A DNA stretch of 64,000 bases, from contig CM073569.1 in assembly GCA_037074615.1 (NCBI GenBank), forward strand, positions 8,810,001-8,874,000, given 5' to 3'. Origin of the DNA: Leucaena leucocephala (Eukaryota; Streptophyta; Magnoliopsida; Fabales; Fabaceae). A program made the translations under genes and the position numbers. The notes under the pieces were generated by a model, which saw only the letters and a list, made by a program, of their open reading frames with translations, was not told the origin of the DNA and searched no databases. Of this stretch, positions 1 to 11,095 are shown piece after piece. How positions within the stretch are numbered: the stretch's first letter is position 1; each line of letters begins with the position of its first letter.

Positions 1-329
1 TTGAAGCTTAGTATGTCCACTATTTTCCATAAAAATATCATACATTTATTCATCCATTTACTATTTTTAATTATGGATCAAACATCATCAAGTCACCACG
101 TGTTACTGTTCATAGTGGTAAATTCCAGCACTCAACTTTGCATACATATGCATACATCCATCACATATTAGTCAAACATGCCAAACAATACCCATTATTA
201 AATAATAAGTTGTTATACATCAAAACATGTACAGAATTCCCATATTTCTATTACATCTTTTCTGCCTAAAATCCGGCAGCATAACCGCTACGCTTTGTCT
301 TTAGAAAGTAACTGATCTTGTACCAATTC

Positions 330-441
330 GGTAATTCCCGTGAGAACTACCATTCTACGTAAGTACCCAGGAAAGACTGGATGAACTAGCTAGGTCCACT
401 CACTTCCAGCCTCTTTAGACAGTACCTACGTACACAGTACG
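330..441 (-). promoter_or_regulatory. Conserved block of the LTR transcribed region
   Basis: This roughly 110-bp block is the best conserved part of otherwise divergent LTRs. Copies are at 19526-19640, 20601-20712, 24459-24570, 36899-37010 and 45455-45564 (minus), and at 30961-31071 and 55216-55331 (plus). It lies downstream of the TATA box in element orientation. TACGTAGT near its start and ACTACGTA near its end are inverted copies that could pair across a loop of about 59 nt. Its function is unknown. Confidence 0.6.
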
Positions 442-945
442 TATTAGTTCCTTTCTTTGTTACTGCCATTTTGTCATAATTTTGGCAGCATAACGGCGTC
501 TCTTAAAATTCGCAAAATTTACTTCGACATAGCCTCCCCTATAATGGGTTATTTATTGGGATGATATTCGGGGAAATCTCAGTAGTAATAATCATAACAA
601 TATATGTAATGCAGAGTGACAATGCTTGCTTGTGATTGTGTACAGATAAGTATGCTGCGTGCTTCCATACTCAATAACATATGATCATAGCATTGTAATA
701 GAGCTTCAAGCATAACATATAAGACAACAATACAACCAAACAATAGCACAACCAATCACAAAGACATTACATAAAAGCTAGGATTAGTTACTACCTCAAG
801 AGCTTAGCAGAATTCTAGAATCTCTATACTGCTTTCAACTCCGCTAGAACTTCCTTTCTTCTTTCTTCCTTGCACCTTCTCTCTCAAGAACTCACTTCTC
901 TCTCTATTTCTTGCTCTTGGCCATGATGCAAATGAAGGCAAGGGG

Positions 946-954
946 TATTTATAG
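946..954 (-). promoter_or_regulatory. TATA box of the LTR promoter
   Basis: The minus strand reads CTATAAATA followed by CCCC, as in the other LTRs here. Counterparts are at 10149-10157, 16860-16868, 21213-21220, 25071-25078, 37508-37516, 46061-46069 and 61107-61115 (minus), and at 30461-30469 and 54711-54718 (plus). Confidence 0.7.
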
Positions 955-2530
955 TTTCCACCGATGGCACTTCCGTAATTCTCAAGAACTCTGAACTTGT
1001 GGCCACTGATTTTCCTGCAATTTCCTATTTTCTTTATTCCTTTTACTGCATCATCATGACATCATTCAAGGGACACCTCATCCCTCATATTTCTCACATG
1101 GAGAAATTGAGAGAGCCAAGAAGCCTCTGGAAAATTTCCAGTCCAATCCGGTACCGGCCCGGTCCGTTTCCTAAAAAACTGGACTGTTTTCTGAATATGA
1201 TTTTTCTGGAAATCCATATTATGTCTTATGACCTTAAATTAAGTACAGGGTCCTTTATATCTTTGACATTTTATACTGGGTCTAAACTCAATTACAGATC
1301 CCCTGTGAAATGACCAAAATACCCCTGGGTGCCCTTTCTTGCACTATCTTGACCCTAAGGGTAAAATCATCATTTTACATCTTTCTGTACCCTATCAGGG
1401 CATATACTGACTCTGGTTAACCTTACCTGTGTATGTCTTGGCTTCTGGGCCTGTCCAGAATGACGAAAATGCCCTTTATTCATCTATTCCTCTTTAGTAC
1501 AACACATGGGCATTTTCGTAATTTCGCACTTTTTCAGGGTTTTGCTGGACACTAGCCCACCTATCAGCCCAAGGGTCTTACTGGGCCTTTGATGGCGCCA
1601 TTATTGGGCCTCCCAGGGTCCATTACCTTTATGGCACGTATCACGAGGAATCTTCTCTCGGCAATTTTTATCGGGTGTCTTAGCCATTATACACCGTTTA
1701 TACACATCTCCGGACACTGGCTCCTTTTATCAGATAGACTGGCCTACTGTATTTAGACACCCCTATGGGTCATAACAGTCATCTGACTAAGGTCATCTGA
1801 GCTCATTCAGTCCCAATTTAAATACCGATAAATATCCCTAACGGATACCAGGAGGCCACACACTACCTTCTGTATTTTCTAATTTGTGAATAACTCTCTC
1901 TACAAACCTCCTATCGGTATTCTGTCAGTTTCCTGACATCCGCCCCATCAGGACGCATCATCCTATAATTTCTCACATATATCTGAGGTCTAGGATATCC
2001 GGTAGGAATTTTTTATACTTTTCGACTATCAGATCAATTTTGACTATCTGGAGTCCTCAGAAAATTCCTGTATTAAGTTGGATTACTCAGCCTCACTTGC
2101 TCTATCTACTGGTAAAATCTGGGACTAAAATGCTTTCGGGCAGTCTAAACCACTTCCAGCCTAACTTTCTTTAATTACAATTTAGCCCCAGAGAACTTTT
2201 CTTCTTTTCAATTAAGTCCCTTTTATTTGGCTAAAAATACACTTAAGGACCCCACATTTTTGTCTACTTTTCCTTTTTAGCCTTAAACTTTTCATAATTG
2301 CACTTAAGTCCTTACATTTTCTTCCCTTTTCAATTTAATCCCTTTCTTTGCATAAATGTCCATTATATCCCTAGGGACTTTCACTATTTACATATAAGTC
2401 CCTGGACTTTCACTTATTTACAGTTTAGTCCCTAAAAACCCTCTATGTGTTTCTGGGACTTTTGCTCAAAGGGATATATCTATTTTAGGCTACTTTCTAA
2501 GTCTCTGGCCTGAAAAATTGGGATGTTATA

Positions 2531-3960
2531 ATTTGCAATTGCCATAATAGGATTCGCAACTCTAACAATGGGATTTACAGCTGCAACTGCCCCCTCAAGC
2601 ACAATTTATGGAGGCCCCCTCAGAGGTAGCTCTATGAACGTCGATGATGAGGAACCTCTGCTTGATGAGTTTAGGATCCACCCAGATCAAATCTGGAAGA
2701 AAATCATATCGATACTCAACATAGAGTTATGGTTCGCTTCCAATATTTAATGAAATTGTACAGTCAGTTATAACTATTGCATGAGTTATAAATGTTACAA
2801 TTTCAGTTGTAAATCCTATTAGACGAGTTGAAAATGCCATTGCAGGAATTGCAAATCCCATTAGACGAGTTATAAATTCCATTACAGGAGTTGCAAATTC
2901 TATTAGCAATAGGTGGCAATTTCAGTTGTAAATGTCAATGTTGAAGTGGTAAATCCCATTATTGAAGTGGTAAATCTCATTGTTGAAGTTGCAAATGTCA
3001 TTGCAAGAGTTGCAAATGCCATTGCAGGAGTTGCAAATCCCATTAGACAAGTTACAAATGACATTACAGGAGTTGCAAATATCATTGTTGAAGTTGCAAA
3101 TCCCATTAGACATGTTGCAAATCCCATTGTTGAAGTTGTAAATCCCATTAGACGAGTTACAAATTCCTTCAGTAATATGTTGCAATTTCAGTTGTAAATA
3201 TCATTGTTGAAGTTGCAAATCCCATTGTTGAAGTTGCAAATGTCATTACAAGAGTTGCAAATGTAATCGCAAGAGTTGAAAATCCTATTGTTGAAGTCGC
3301 AAATCCCTTCAGCAATACGTTGCAACTCTAAAATTGCAAGATATTATTTATAAGGGGAAGTTGCAACTTATGAGTTGCAAATTTCAGAGTTGCAAATGTC
3401 TGAGGGGAAGTTACAAATCCCATTGTTGAAGTTTCAAATATCATTAGATGAGTTGCAAATCCCTTTAGCAATAAGTTACAATTTCAGTTGTAAATGTGTG
3501 AGGGGAAGTTGCAAATCTCATCATTGAAGTTGCAAATCCGATTAGACGAGTTGCAAATCCCATTGAAGGAGTTGTACATCCCATTGATAAAATTCAAATG
3601 CCATTATAGGAGTTGCAAGTCTCACTAGACGAGTTGCAAATCCCATAATTGAAATTGTAAATGCCATTGATGAAATTGTGAATCCTATTATTGAAGTTGT
3701 AAATCCCATCGGACAAGTTGCAAATTTCATTGATGAAACTGCAAATCCTATTGTAGGAGTTACAATTAATATTGCAGAGTTGCCAATGTCTAAAGGAAAG
3801 TTGCAAATCCTATCGTCGAAGTTGCAAATGTCTTAGGAAAAGTTGCAAATCCTATTGGGGACTTACAAACACCATTATTTGAGTTGAATATTGAAATACC
3901 ATTGCAAATCTCATTGTTTAAGGGAAAAGATTGAATTGCAAATGTCATTGCAAATATATC
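2531..3960. repeat. Fold-back structure with arms of 21-bp repeats
   Basis: From about 2751 to 3960 the plus strand is a degenerate tandem array of a 21-bp unit close to GTTGCAAATCCCATTGTTGAA. At 2531-2590 the same unit occurs on the opposite strand, so the two arrays are inverted around a unique core at 2586-2750. The left arm is cut short by the LTR that ends at 2530. Because 21 is a multiple of three, the array is open in several frames on both strands, giving repetitive Val/Asn/Ile-rich or Cys/Asn-rich translations that are not real proteins. Terminal arms made of tandem repeats are typical of fold-back elements and of some Mutator-like elements, but no transposase is visible. Confidence 0.7.
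2586..2750 (+). pseudogene. Fragment of a YIP1/YIPF5-family membrane-protein gene
   Basis: The translation includes DEEPLLDEFRIHPDQIWKK followed by a Leu-Asn-rich stretch, and stops at 2748-2750. The pattern acidic run, then EEPLL-E-GI, then IWKK..SIL, is typical of the cytosolic segment just before the membrane domain of YIP1/YIPF5-type Golgi/ER trafficking proteins. Only some 40 residues are recognisable: there are no membrane segments and no start of the parent gene, so it is a captured piece, not a gene. It lies between the inverted arms of 21-bp repeats, as expected for a gene fragment picked up by a fold-back or Pack-type transposon. The family assignment is from motif memory and should be confirmed by a protein search. 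Confidence 0.55.
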
Positions 3961-4391
3961 TCTAAGGCAAAATTTGTACATAGTCATTATAAAATGTGGT
4001 CATAATCATTACAAAGTTGAATATTACAGAAGTTGAACACTTCAAAAAAGTGATTATCAAAGTCAGAACATCAGTCTGTGAATGGTTAAACTTACAAAAA
4101 TTGAACTCTAAAAAGTAATTATCTAAGTTAGAATATTAGTTCGTCAAGGGTGGAAGTAGGCTTAAAACAAATTCTCATCTTGCATTGAGCTCATGATTTA
4201 CTAGCCACCAAATTTGGTTTCGTCTAAACTCTGCAACGTGTTCCTCGTCATAGTCAAGTGGTGCAAATCAATAAATTGCATAAATGCAACTTATCACGTT
4301 TAAACTTACTCTTGACTCTCATCATGTGAGGACATGCGACTTATGATGTTGAAAAATATATGTTTTGCATCTGTAGGCGCCTTTCTCCTAT
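3961..4391. other. Unassigned AT-rich spacer
   Basis: No gene, RNA or terminal repeat is recognisable between the end of the 21-bp array and the kinase exons. It may include intron or downstream sequence of the kinase fragment. Confidence 0.4.
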
Positions 4392-5079
4392 GACTCCACC
4401 TTCCTCTGCCCTTCTCCCCAACTTCATTCTCTTATGGCAAGTACTAGGACTTGCTCTAAGATAGATAAAACCATCAGGAATAAGTCCAGGCAAGCAGGGC
4501 ACAACAGGATTGAACCACGAGTCATAAATACTAATCTCCATCTCATTCATCCAATCAACCTCATGAACAGCTTGTACAAAGACCTTTATGCAATGTTTAA
4601 GATGTCATAAAAATGTACCAGTGTTAAAACTATCAAAGTAGGAGTGTTTTTTTGTGCTCTCGAATTGGACAAATGAAATAAAGGAAACAAACACATGCTG
4701 TCAAACCATCACTTGCAATAACTTTTAAACTTAAAACAAAGCATGTTTAAAGTAATTGTTCTAAAAACTATATAGAAACTGAGGGTAAGAAACCCCATCA
4801 GAAAAAAACAAAACCAAATAAGGGATAAAAACATGAATTCAGGGTAAGCTCTGTTAATAAGGTAATTTAACACTCACCATCCTGTCACTAAAAACACTCA
4901 TCTCTATTAATCGAAGAGGCTTCATTCCACGAGAGTTGTCTTTCCTGCATAACCCTGGTAACAAATACATATTTCTAAAAGGTGTAAGCATACCATTGTG
5001 GCTCAGCATATAAAGCGTCCAAAATATTAAAGTGATCAGCTCCAACATCCTGCCACTTGTTAATGGGTTTAGGAACCAT
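4392..5079 (-). pseudogene. Deoxynucleoside kinase gene fragment, two exons
   Basis: Two exons on the minus strand match plant deoxynucleoside kinase (dNK family), which phosphorylates deoxynucleosides for nucleotide salvage. Exon A, 5079-4878, encodes VPKPINKWQDVGADHFNILD, then AYTF, KYVFVTRVMQER and LRLIEMSVFSDRM. Exon B, 4583-4392, encodes VFVQAVHEVDWMNEMEISIY, then DSWFNPVVPCLPGLIPDGFI and LRASPSTCHKRM. The splice sites are intact: exon A is followed by GTGAGT and exon B is preceded by AG, joining DRM to VFVQ as in the family. Exon A carries an in-frame TAG after AYTF and a one-base shift after MQER. The P-loop exon and the C-terminal exons are not recognisable here. It is a broken piece, either a remnant of a host gene or a transposon capture. 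Confidence 0.8.
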
Positions 5080-5374
5080 CTCTCCCTTCTTTATCATTCT
5101 TTCTAATCCTACAAATTATAACTACTAGTAGTCTATTAACAACCAATTAACTACCTATTCCTTGTCATGTGTCTTTTACATATTACATTTCACTTTAGCT
5201 AAAAAAAAAGAGGTCATGTACATCTAAGATACAATAATTCTTCCTTTTACATAATGCTGACCTTGTTATCTATCTTTTATTGCAATTCAACTTGATGAAC
5301 AGCCTAGGAATTTTAAGAACTAGGTGTAAGCTTGCTAGAAGTTAATTTTATATTCCTAGAGGCACTGGAGTATT
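5080..5374. other. Unassigned sequence before the CACTA terminus
   Basis: No feature is seen apart from possible upstream kinase sequence. ATT or TAT directly before 5375 could be the 3-bp target duplication of the CACTA element, but the right end is not available for comparison. Confidence 0.3.
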
Positions 5375-5391
5375 CACTGGTGGAAAATTGG
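5375..5391 (+). repeat. CACTA left terminal inverted repeat
   Basis: CACTGGTGGAAAATTGG fits the CACTA-superfamily terminus: CACT start, G-rich, then an A-run. It lies upstream of the TNP2 gene in the expected orientation. Confidence 0.7.
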
Positions 5392-5724
5392 CGTTCTAAA
5401 TCCCCATTTTTAAACCGGTCAATGCGAAGACAATTTTAAAAAAATGACCGATGGCATTTTTATAAATAATATAAAATATTTACACCGTATTTACTCGTGA
5501 GTGATGTGGAAAAATTTAGTCCTGTTTAGATGTTTACTTTCTACAGCTGATGTTATAGTGATCCATGTGGAAATATTTAGTCCGGTTTAGGTGAACTCTG
5601 CCTGTATCCTTTCCCGCCATTTTATGTCAAGTCTTCTCAAACATACGCAGTAGTTCATCATGATCACCCTTCTCTGATATCATTTTTATATGCATTTCTT
5701 CTATTCTTCTATCTTAACTCTCCA

Positions 5725-6059
5725 ATGGCTTCTTCCTCATCCACCCCTCCTTCTCCACCTCATAAAAGACAAAGAGATAATTTTGAAGACAAACATTCTG
5801 TCATGATAACCCTTCAGTTCCTTCTCCTCCTCCCCTACTTCAGAATCTGGTGGAGTGCCTGGAGGAACTCATCCCGCGCTTCAATGCCCTGGAGCACTCG
5901 GTGGAAGAACTGAGTCTGAAAGTTGAGAGGATGAATCAACGTTTCAGAGCCTTCTGTTCTGAAGTTCATCGCCATCAATAGGATGATAGTTTCTTTGATC
6001 TTGTTGTTGATCCCAACTTCGACTCTCAAAACACTAACTCGAAAGATGATGATGAGTGA
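5725..6059 (+). pseudogene. Small coiled-coil ORF of the CACTA 5' region, copy 1 (frameshifted)
   Basis: It starts MASSSSTPPSPPHKRQRDNF, a Ser/Pro-rich N-terminus with a basic HKRQRD cluster. After the Lys-His near residue 24 the frame is lost; in the next frame it continues LVECLEELIPRF, then LEHSVEELSLKVERM, a leucine-heptad coiled coil. It then runs on to an acidic tail ending DDDE before TGA at 6057-6059, with one TAG after HRHQ. It is homologous to the ORF at 6678-7043. I do not recognise the family; a DNA-binding or regulatory role in the element would be a guess. Confidence 0.5.
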
Positions 6060-6677
6060 AAATGGGGTCACCTACCTTTCTCTATTCCCCACCTCTTTTT
6101 TGATATAATGAAAAGAATGAAGAGATGATGATATTGTATTTATATAGGTTGATAGAGTGAGGTCTTTTTTTTAGATTTCAAGATGTAAAGTTAGTTAGTA
6201 AAGTTTAATTTGAATAAATGAAGTTTAACAAGTTTTTTGTTCTGCATACATTGCTGATGATCTGTTTATTTTTCAAAATGTTCTATACATCTAAATCCCA
6301 CTTTTAAACCTGTCACTGAGGAGACTGTTTAAAAAAATTAATGGTGGTATTTTTTGTAAATAGAATTAAATATTTACACCGGATTTAAAAGTAACCAATT
6401 TAAAATATAAACACCCGGTGCAGATTAGCTTCGTTTTATCTGTCTCTTCAGTTTCCTGTCTATGCTTTCCCGATTTCTTTATTTTTCAGACCGCTCATTT
6501 CACTTCTTCAGTTCCCAACGTTTGTAGTCATTATGATAGAAGTCCAATTGCATTCTTCTATATTCTTATTGATCATCAACCATATATATATGTATACCAT
6601 TCCTATTATCGATCTGTATATTTCATCTCATCACTTTATCTCTATTTTCTTTTCTTTTCATCTATCTGAATCCTCCA

Positions 6678-7043
6678 ATGGCCTCTTCCTCACGCATGCC
6701 TCCTTCTTTGCCCCACAAAAGAAACAGAGATGACTTTGAAGACAAACATCCTGATCCTTACCCTTCTGTTCCTTCTCCTCCTCCCCTGGTTGTGACTCTA
6801 ATGGAGCACCTTAAGGAACTCATACTGTACTTCAATAGGCTAGAGGAGTCTGTGGAAAAATTGAATCTGAAAGTTGACAGACTGAAAGCAAGTTTCAGAT
6901 ATTTTTGCTCAGAAGTTCGCCACCATCAACAGAATGTAGCTTCTTTAATCCTGTTGATCTCACCCAATTTGATGACTCCCAAAACTTCGAGTCTGATGAG
7001 TAGTGAAAGATTGCAACTTTTATCTACCCCTCCTAGGTTATAA
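6678..7043 (+). CDS. Small coiled-coil protein of the CACTA 5' region, copy 2
   Basis: A 121-residue ORF. It begins MASSSRMPPSLPHKRNRDDF, with a Ser/Pro stretch and a basic cluster, then a Pro-rich linker, then a coiled coil near residues 45-85 (LKELILYFNRLEESVEKL, then LKVDRLKASF). The last 30 residues as read do not match copy 1; in another frame the same DNA gives the acidic tail NPVDLTQFDDSQNFESDE and a stop, so this copy is also probably frameshifted, near 6945. It lies between subterminal motifs and the TNP2 gene, on the same strand. The two copies imply an ancestral protein of roughly 115 residues. No known family is recognised; it may be decayed and silent. Confidence 0.5.
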   Translation: MASSSRMPPSLPHKRNRDDFEDKHPDPYPSVPSPPPLVVTLMEHLKELILYFNRLEESVEKLNLKVDRLKASFRYFCSEVRHHQQNVASLILLISPNLMTPKTSSLMSSERLQLLSTPPRL

Positions 7044-7199
7044 TGACTATATTATATATTCTGATATATATTTTTTTTGTGTAAAGTTGATGACATAGTG
7101 TTCTTTTACTTATACAAAAAAAATAAACAGATTGAAACTGGACTTGTCAATACCTATTGTATATTATCCCCAAAGCAAATTTCACCGCTAGTAGATTTG

Positions 7200-7320
7200 T
7201 TTAGTTATTATTAATTTTTAATATTTTACACTGGTTTATATATAGTGGGCGGTGTAAAATATACTTTCTACACCGGTTGTATATATATCTACATCGGTGT
7301 AACATTTTGTCCGGTGTATA
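7200..7320. promoter_or_regulatory. CACTA motif cluster upstream of TNP2
   Basis: Within 120 bases the motif (T/C)TACACCGG or its reverse complement occurs about five times with small changes (near 7214, 7240, 7263, 7289, 7307). It resembles the short subterminal motifs bound by TNPA-type proteins in En/Spm. It lies about 250 bases before the TNP2 start codon. Confidence 0.55.
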
Positions 7321-8622
7321 TTTTCTTACCAAGTAGACTTTTTTTTATTTTTTTTACCAAATACTTTTTTATTTAATGGAAATTTCTCGCGCATTCCATC
7401 TCTCATTTTCCCCTGGTTCTCACGTTAAGTCTTCTCGGCGCTTCACAGACAGTGAGTTTTGTTTTGAACTCCTTCTCTCGAGAACCAAAAATTTATTCTC
7501 TCCATGCATTAGCTGCAACGTAAGGTTTTCTTGTTTTCTATTTTTCTAGTTTCTTAGTCTTTCACAAATATGGATCGTAGTTGGATAAATGCTAAACGAA
7601 CAAGTGTTGAGTATGCTGAGGGGGTGAAGGAGTTTTTAGATTTTGCTAAACGGAATGGTTATGATGACAATGGAAGGTTTTATTGTCTTTGTGTGAGTTG
7701 TTTGAATGAGAGAAAACAAAGTCCTACTAATATGTACACTCTTCTAATTTGTGAGGGGTTTTGCAAGAGTTACACGGTATAGGTATGGCATGGTGAACAT
7801 GTGGAACAGACCTTTGATGATGACATGGATACTGATGATCGAGTAGAGGATATGATTTGTGATGTTGGAGAAGATGCTTTTATGTGGTCATATGCATATG
7901 GTAATATGTGCAATGATGCAGAAAAGCCTTTATACCCAAGGTACAGAAAATACAACCTTTTGAATGCGGTGTTGAGATTGGTAAGTGTGAAAGCTCGGCA
8001 TGGGCGAAGTAACTGTGGTTTTTCAGAATTGCTTGAGTTGTTACAGGACATGTTTCTTGAAGAAAATGTGTTACCCAAATGCTACTATAATGCAAAGAAA
8101 ATAATAGGTCCTTTAGGCATGCAGTATAAAAAGATTCATGCATGCCCAAATGATTGCATATTTTACAGGAAAGAGTTTGAAGATGGGGAGAAGTGTCCAA
8201 TATGTAAGACACCAAGGTACATATCAAACAACTCTCCTGCGAAGGTGTTACGGTATCTTCCAATTGTATCAAGGTTTAAGTGACTCTTTGCTATTGAAGA
8301 TGATACAAAGAAAATGTTATGGCATTGATAAGACATATTTTGTATATGGTTTCCACGATATTTTTAAGAGTTTTACTGTTACTTTACCATTCATTTCATG
8401 CCTTAAATTGTACTTTTGTCTATTATATGATTGTGCGTGGCAATGTGCTAATTAAAGGGTAAATGGTAAAATAACTCTTCCAAATTGCACATATATTGTT
8501 AATTACTGAGTTAGACTTTTACAGCAAGCTTTTATGCTGAATTGCAGTTATTTTGGAAGAGAACAAGGACTAGGAAAGAAATCACAAGCCAATGAAGCCA
8601 CATTACATTTCTGCACTTTTTA

Positions 8623-8743
8623 GTCGCGACCAAAGTGTCATCCGATCGCGACCCTTATTCTTCTGGAAACTTCTCTGTGTTCACCTGTCATAACCAAAAC
8701 AAGTACTGGTCGCAACGAGAGAAGACAGTCATGAAGTTGCGAG
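8623..8743. repeat. GTCGCGAC lattice remnant in the LTR within TNP2
   Basis: GTCGCGAC at 8623-8630, ATCGCGAC at 8645-8652 (22 bp on), GTCGCAAC at 8709-8716 and GTTGCGAG at 8736-8743. The 22-bp step is the same as in the other arrays in this window. Confidence 0.55.
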
Positions 8744-9201
8744 TTTCTGGTTAGGTCAAGATGCTTTTAAAAGGGCGAGCAAGCGGCCGTCAAGAGGGAG
8801 GCTGGTTTTAGACCTAATTAGGCTAAGAAGAAGTACTCGGCCAATCTCTGATCACTTTCGCCAGACATTCCATCCTTCTACACCTTTCCTCAGATTTCTA
8901 CACATCTCTACACCATCAATCTACCATCTATCCATCGTTTCTTCATGGCATCACACCTGAACAGCAATTGCAGTGCAGCCGAAGTCATGAGAGGCTAAAC
9001 CCTTAGTCTCTTGGTGATGAATATCATATCTTGAGCTCATGGACTAAATCGGGGAGTTTCTTCTATTCTAATCTGCATCTTATCATGTTATGATTACTGC
9101 TAGATCTAAGGTTTTCATCATATGAACAGTTTTGAATATCAATTGATCATTCTCAGATTAGGCTGTTGTAATTTGATTCTAGATGTTTGAATGCTAGATT
9201 T

Positions 9202-11095
9202 TATCACATCCTAATTTTCATATGTCTTAGGGACTATTTGGTAGCATTTGGAACCACTTTCAAGGTTATTGAAGTCAAATTTCTCAGTCTGGAGTTTTAC
9301 TCTATCAAGTACTGTTCACTGTGGAAATTCCAGCATATGCATATCATACATCAATCAAATATCAATCATGCTAAATAATTCTTAACTTCTCTTCACATAT
9401 CCTTATCTCCTCCATCTTGAGAAGACCTGCTGTAATTAGGTTGATATGGAAGGGGTGAGATTTCGGGGGAAATCTCAGTAGCAAACAGTACTAAATAATG
9501 TATGCATCAATGATTGGTATTAGTGCTTGCTTGTGATTGTGTCAGCTTAATGTAATGTGCATTCTTCCATGTAGCATATGAAATACAATTGGCCAAGGTA
9601 ATCATAGCACAGAGCTTCAACAATTACATATTAACATCAATCAATCAAGCCATAACACAATCAACCACATATTCAACACATACAAGTTTAAGTAAGTTTG
9701 CTACCTGGCGTGTAGCTTTTCCTTTAGTCCTTAGCTTCTGCTTTAAAGTTCCTTCTTTATAGATGTCATATCCTATACATAGTATAGTAATATTTTTATT
9801 ATTATCCTATCCAGCATAACTCCACTTAACTCAAGCATATCTTGAGGTAATACCCCTATCCTGACAATCCCCTAACTTTCTTTCTATCCACGGCTAACCT
9901 TATAGAGAGAGATATTTTTCTATTCTAATTATCTAATTTATAAGAACAATCCTCTAATTTATTAGAGCAGGGACTAGAATAAATTACTTACCTTATTCCT
10001 AAGCTTGTCGAGTCCCTAAGCTCCTCGGATTGCTCCTAGCTTCGCCAAAACTCCTTCTTTCTCTTCCTTTCTTTCTCTCTTTCTCTCTTCTTTCTCTTAC
10101 TTTCTTGTGCTTGGATATGGGATACCTTGAATGGGAGGAGGGAAGGGGTATTTATAGGTGGAGCGAGGTGGAATGGATGGCTCAGATCGAATCACGATGA
10201 ACGGTTCAGATCACTTGCTTCCTCAAGAAGCTTCGCCTGCATCATCGTGATGAGATCATCCTCCATGATGACTCATCAAAAGTGACATCATCAAGGGACA
10301 CCTCACACGCTTAGGTGGCACAATGGTGACACCTCACCAGCTGACTTAGCGCTTCCAGATAATTCCAGAGTCTTGTAACGGAATCAACGGCTGAGATTAT
10401 GCCACGTGTCCTTAGCTTTTTCTTCTTCCTCTAGATTAGTGCCATGTGGCATCTTGATGGGTCCCATGAGGACACCTTTCACGCCACCTCATGGGTTCCA
10501 GATAAGTTCAAAGCTTTATCTGATAAATGGCTTCACAGGACGAATATTCCTATAACTTTTCACTCATATCTGAGGTCCAGGAGATCTGATAAAAATTTCA
10601 GATAACTTTCTGACTATCAGATAAATTTTAGCTATCTGGAATTTTAATAAAATTCCTGTATTAAGCCAGATTAACCAGCATCATTTCCTCTATCTACTGG
10701 TAAAATTTGGGACTGAAATGCTTCCGAGCAGTTCCAAGCCACTTTCAGTTCAATTTTCTATAATTACTATTTTGCCCCTGGAAACTTTTCTTCTTTTCAA
10801 TTAAGTCCCTTAACTTTTCATAATTACACTTAATGGCCCATAACTTATGTTTACTTCTATTTCCTACCATGGAACTTTTAACCTTTTCACTTTAGTCCCT
10901 TTCTTTTCTAAAATGACCATTATGCCCCTAGGGACTTTCATTATTTACATATAAGTCCCTATACTTTCACTTATTTGCAGTTTAGTCCCTCAAAACCCTA
11001 TGTATATTTTTGGGACTTCTACTCAAAGGGGTCTGGTAGCCAATCTATTTTAGGCTACTTTCTGAGTCTCTAGGTCTGAAAATTGGGATGTTACA
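9202..11095 (-). mobile_element. Solo LTR of a Tekay-like family (TSD GATTT)
   Basis: It starts TATCACATCC (family TGTCACATCC, second base changed) and ends GGGATGTTACA. It is flanked by perfect GATTT repeats (9197-9201 and 11096-11100). A minus-strand TATA box lies at 10149-10157. There is no internal region, so it is a solo LTR of 1894 bp left by LTR-LTR recombination. It is nested in the LTR that interrupts TNP2. Confidence 0.9.

Larger units (their letters stand above)
1..2530 (-). mobile_element. LTR of a Tekay-like Ty3/gypsy element, cut by the window edge
   Basis: Read on the plus strand, this follows the LTRs of the full element at 36173-47762 from about 400 bases into that LTR to its terminus. 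It has the same blocks in the same order: the conserved block at 330-441, a minus-strand TATA box at 946-954, then a pyrimidine-rich U3 part. It ends in GGATGTTATA at 2530, where the family end is GGATGTTACA, so the last C is changed. No polypurine tract follows at 2531, so this is a solo LTR or the right LTR of an element lying outside the window. Its left terminus and target duplication cannot be seen. It separates the two arms of the fold-back repeat that starts at 2531. Confidence 0.85.
5400..7080 (+). repeat. Tandem duplication of about 0.9 kb in the CACTA 5' region
   Basis: Copy 1 (about 5400-6290) and copy 2 (about 6295-7080) align in order. Each begins with an AAACC(G/T)GTCA-type stretch and a TTTACACCG motif and ends with a small ORF starting MASSS. 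They have diverged clearly, so the duplication is not recent. Confidence 0.7.

Noticed and set aside
2903..3197. Repetitive proteins of 80-94 residues in the 21-bp array
   Set aside because: They are open in several frames on both strands, as expected from a 21-bp tandem repeat.
6418..6733. ORFs rich in Phe, Ser and Ile upstream of the second coiled-coil ORF
   Set aside because: Pyrimidine-rich leader sequence; no match in the sister copy and no domain.
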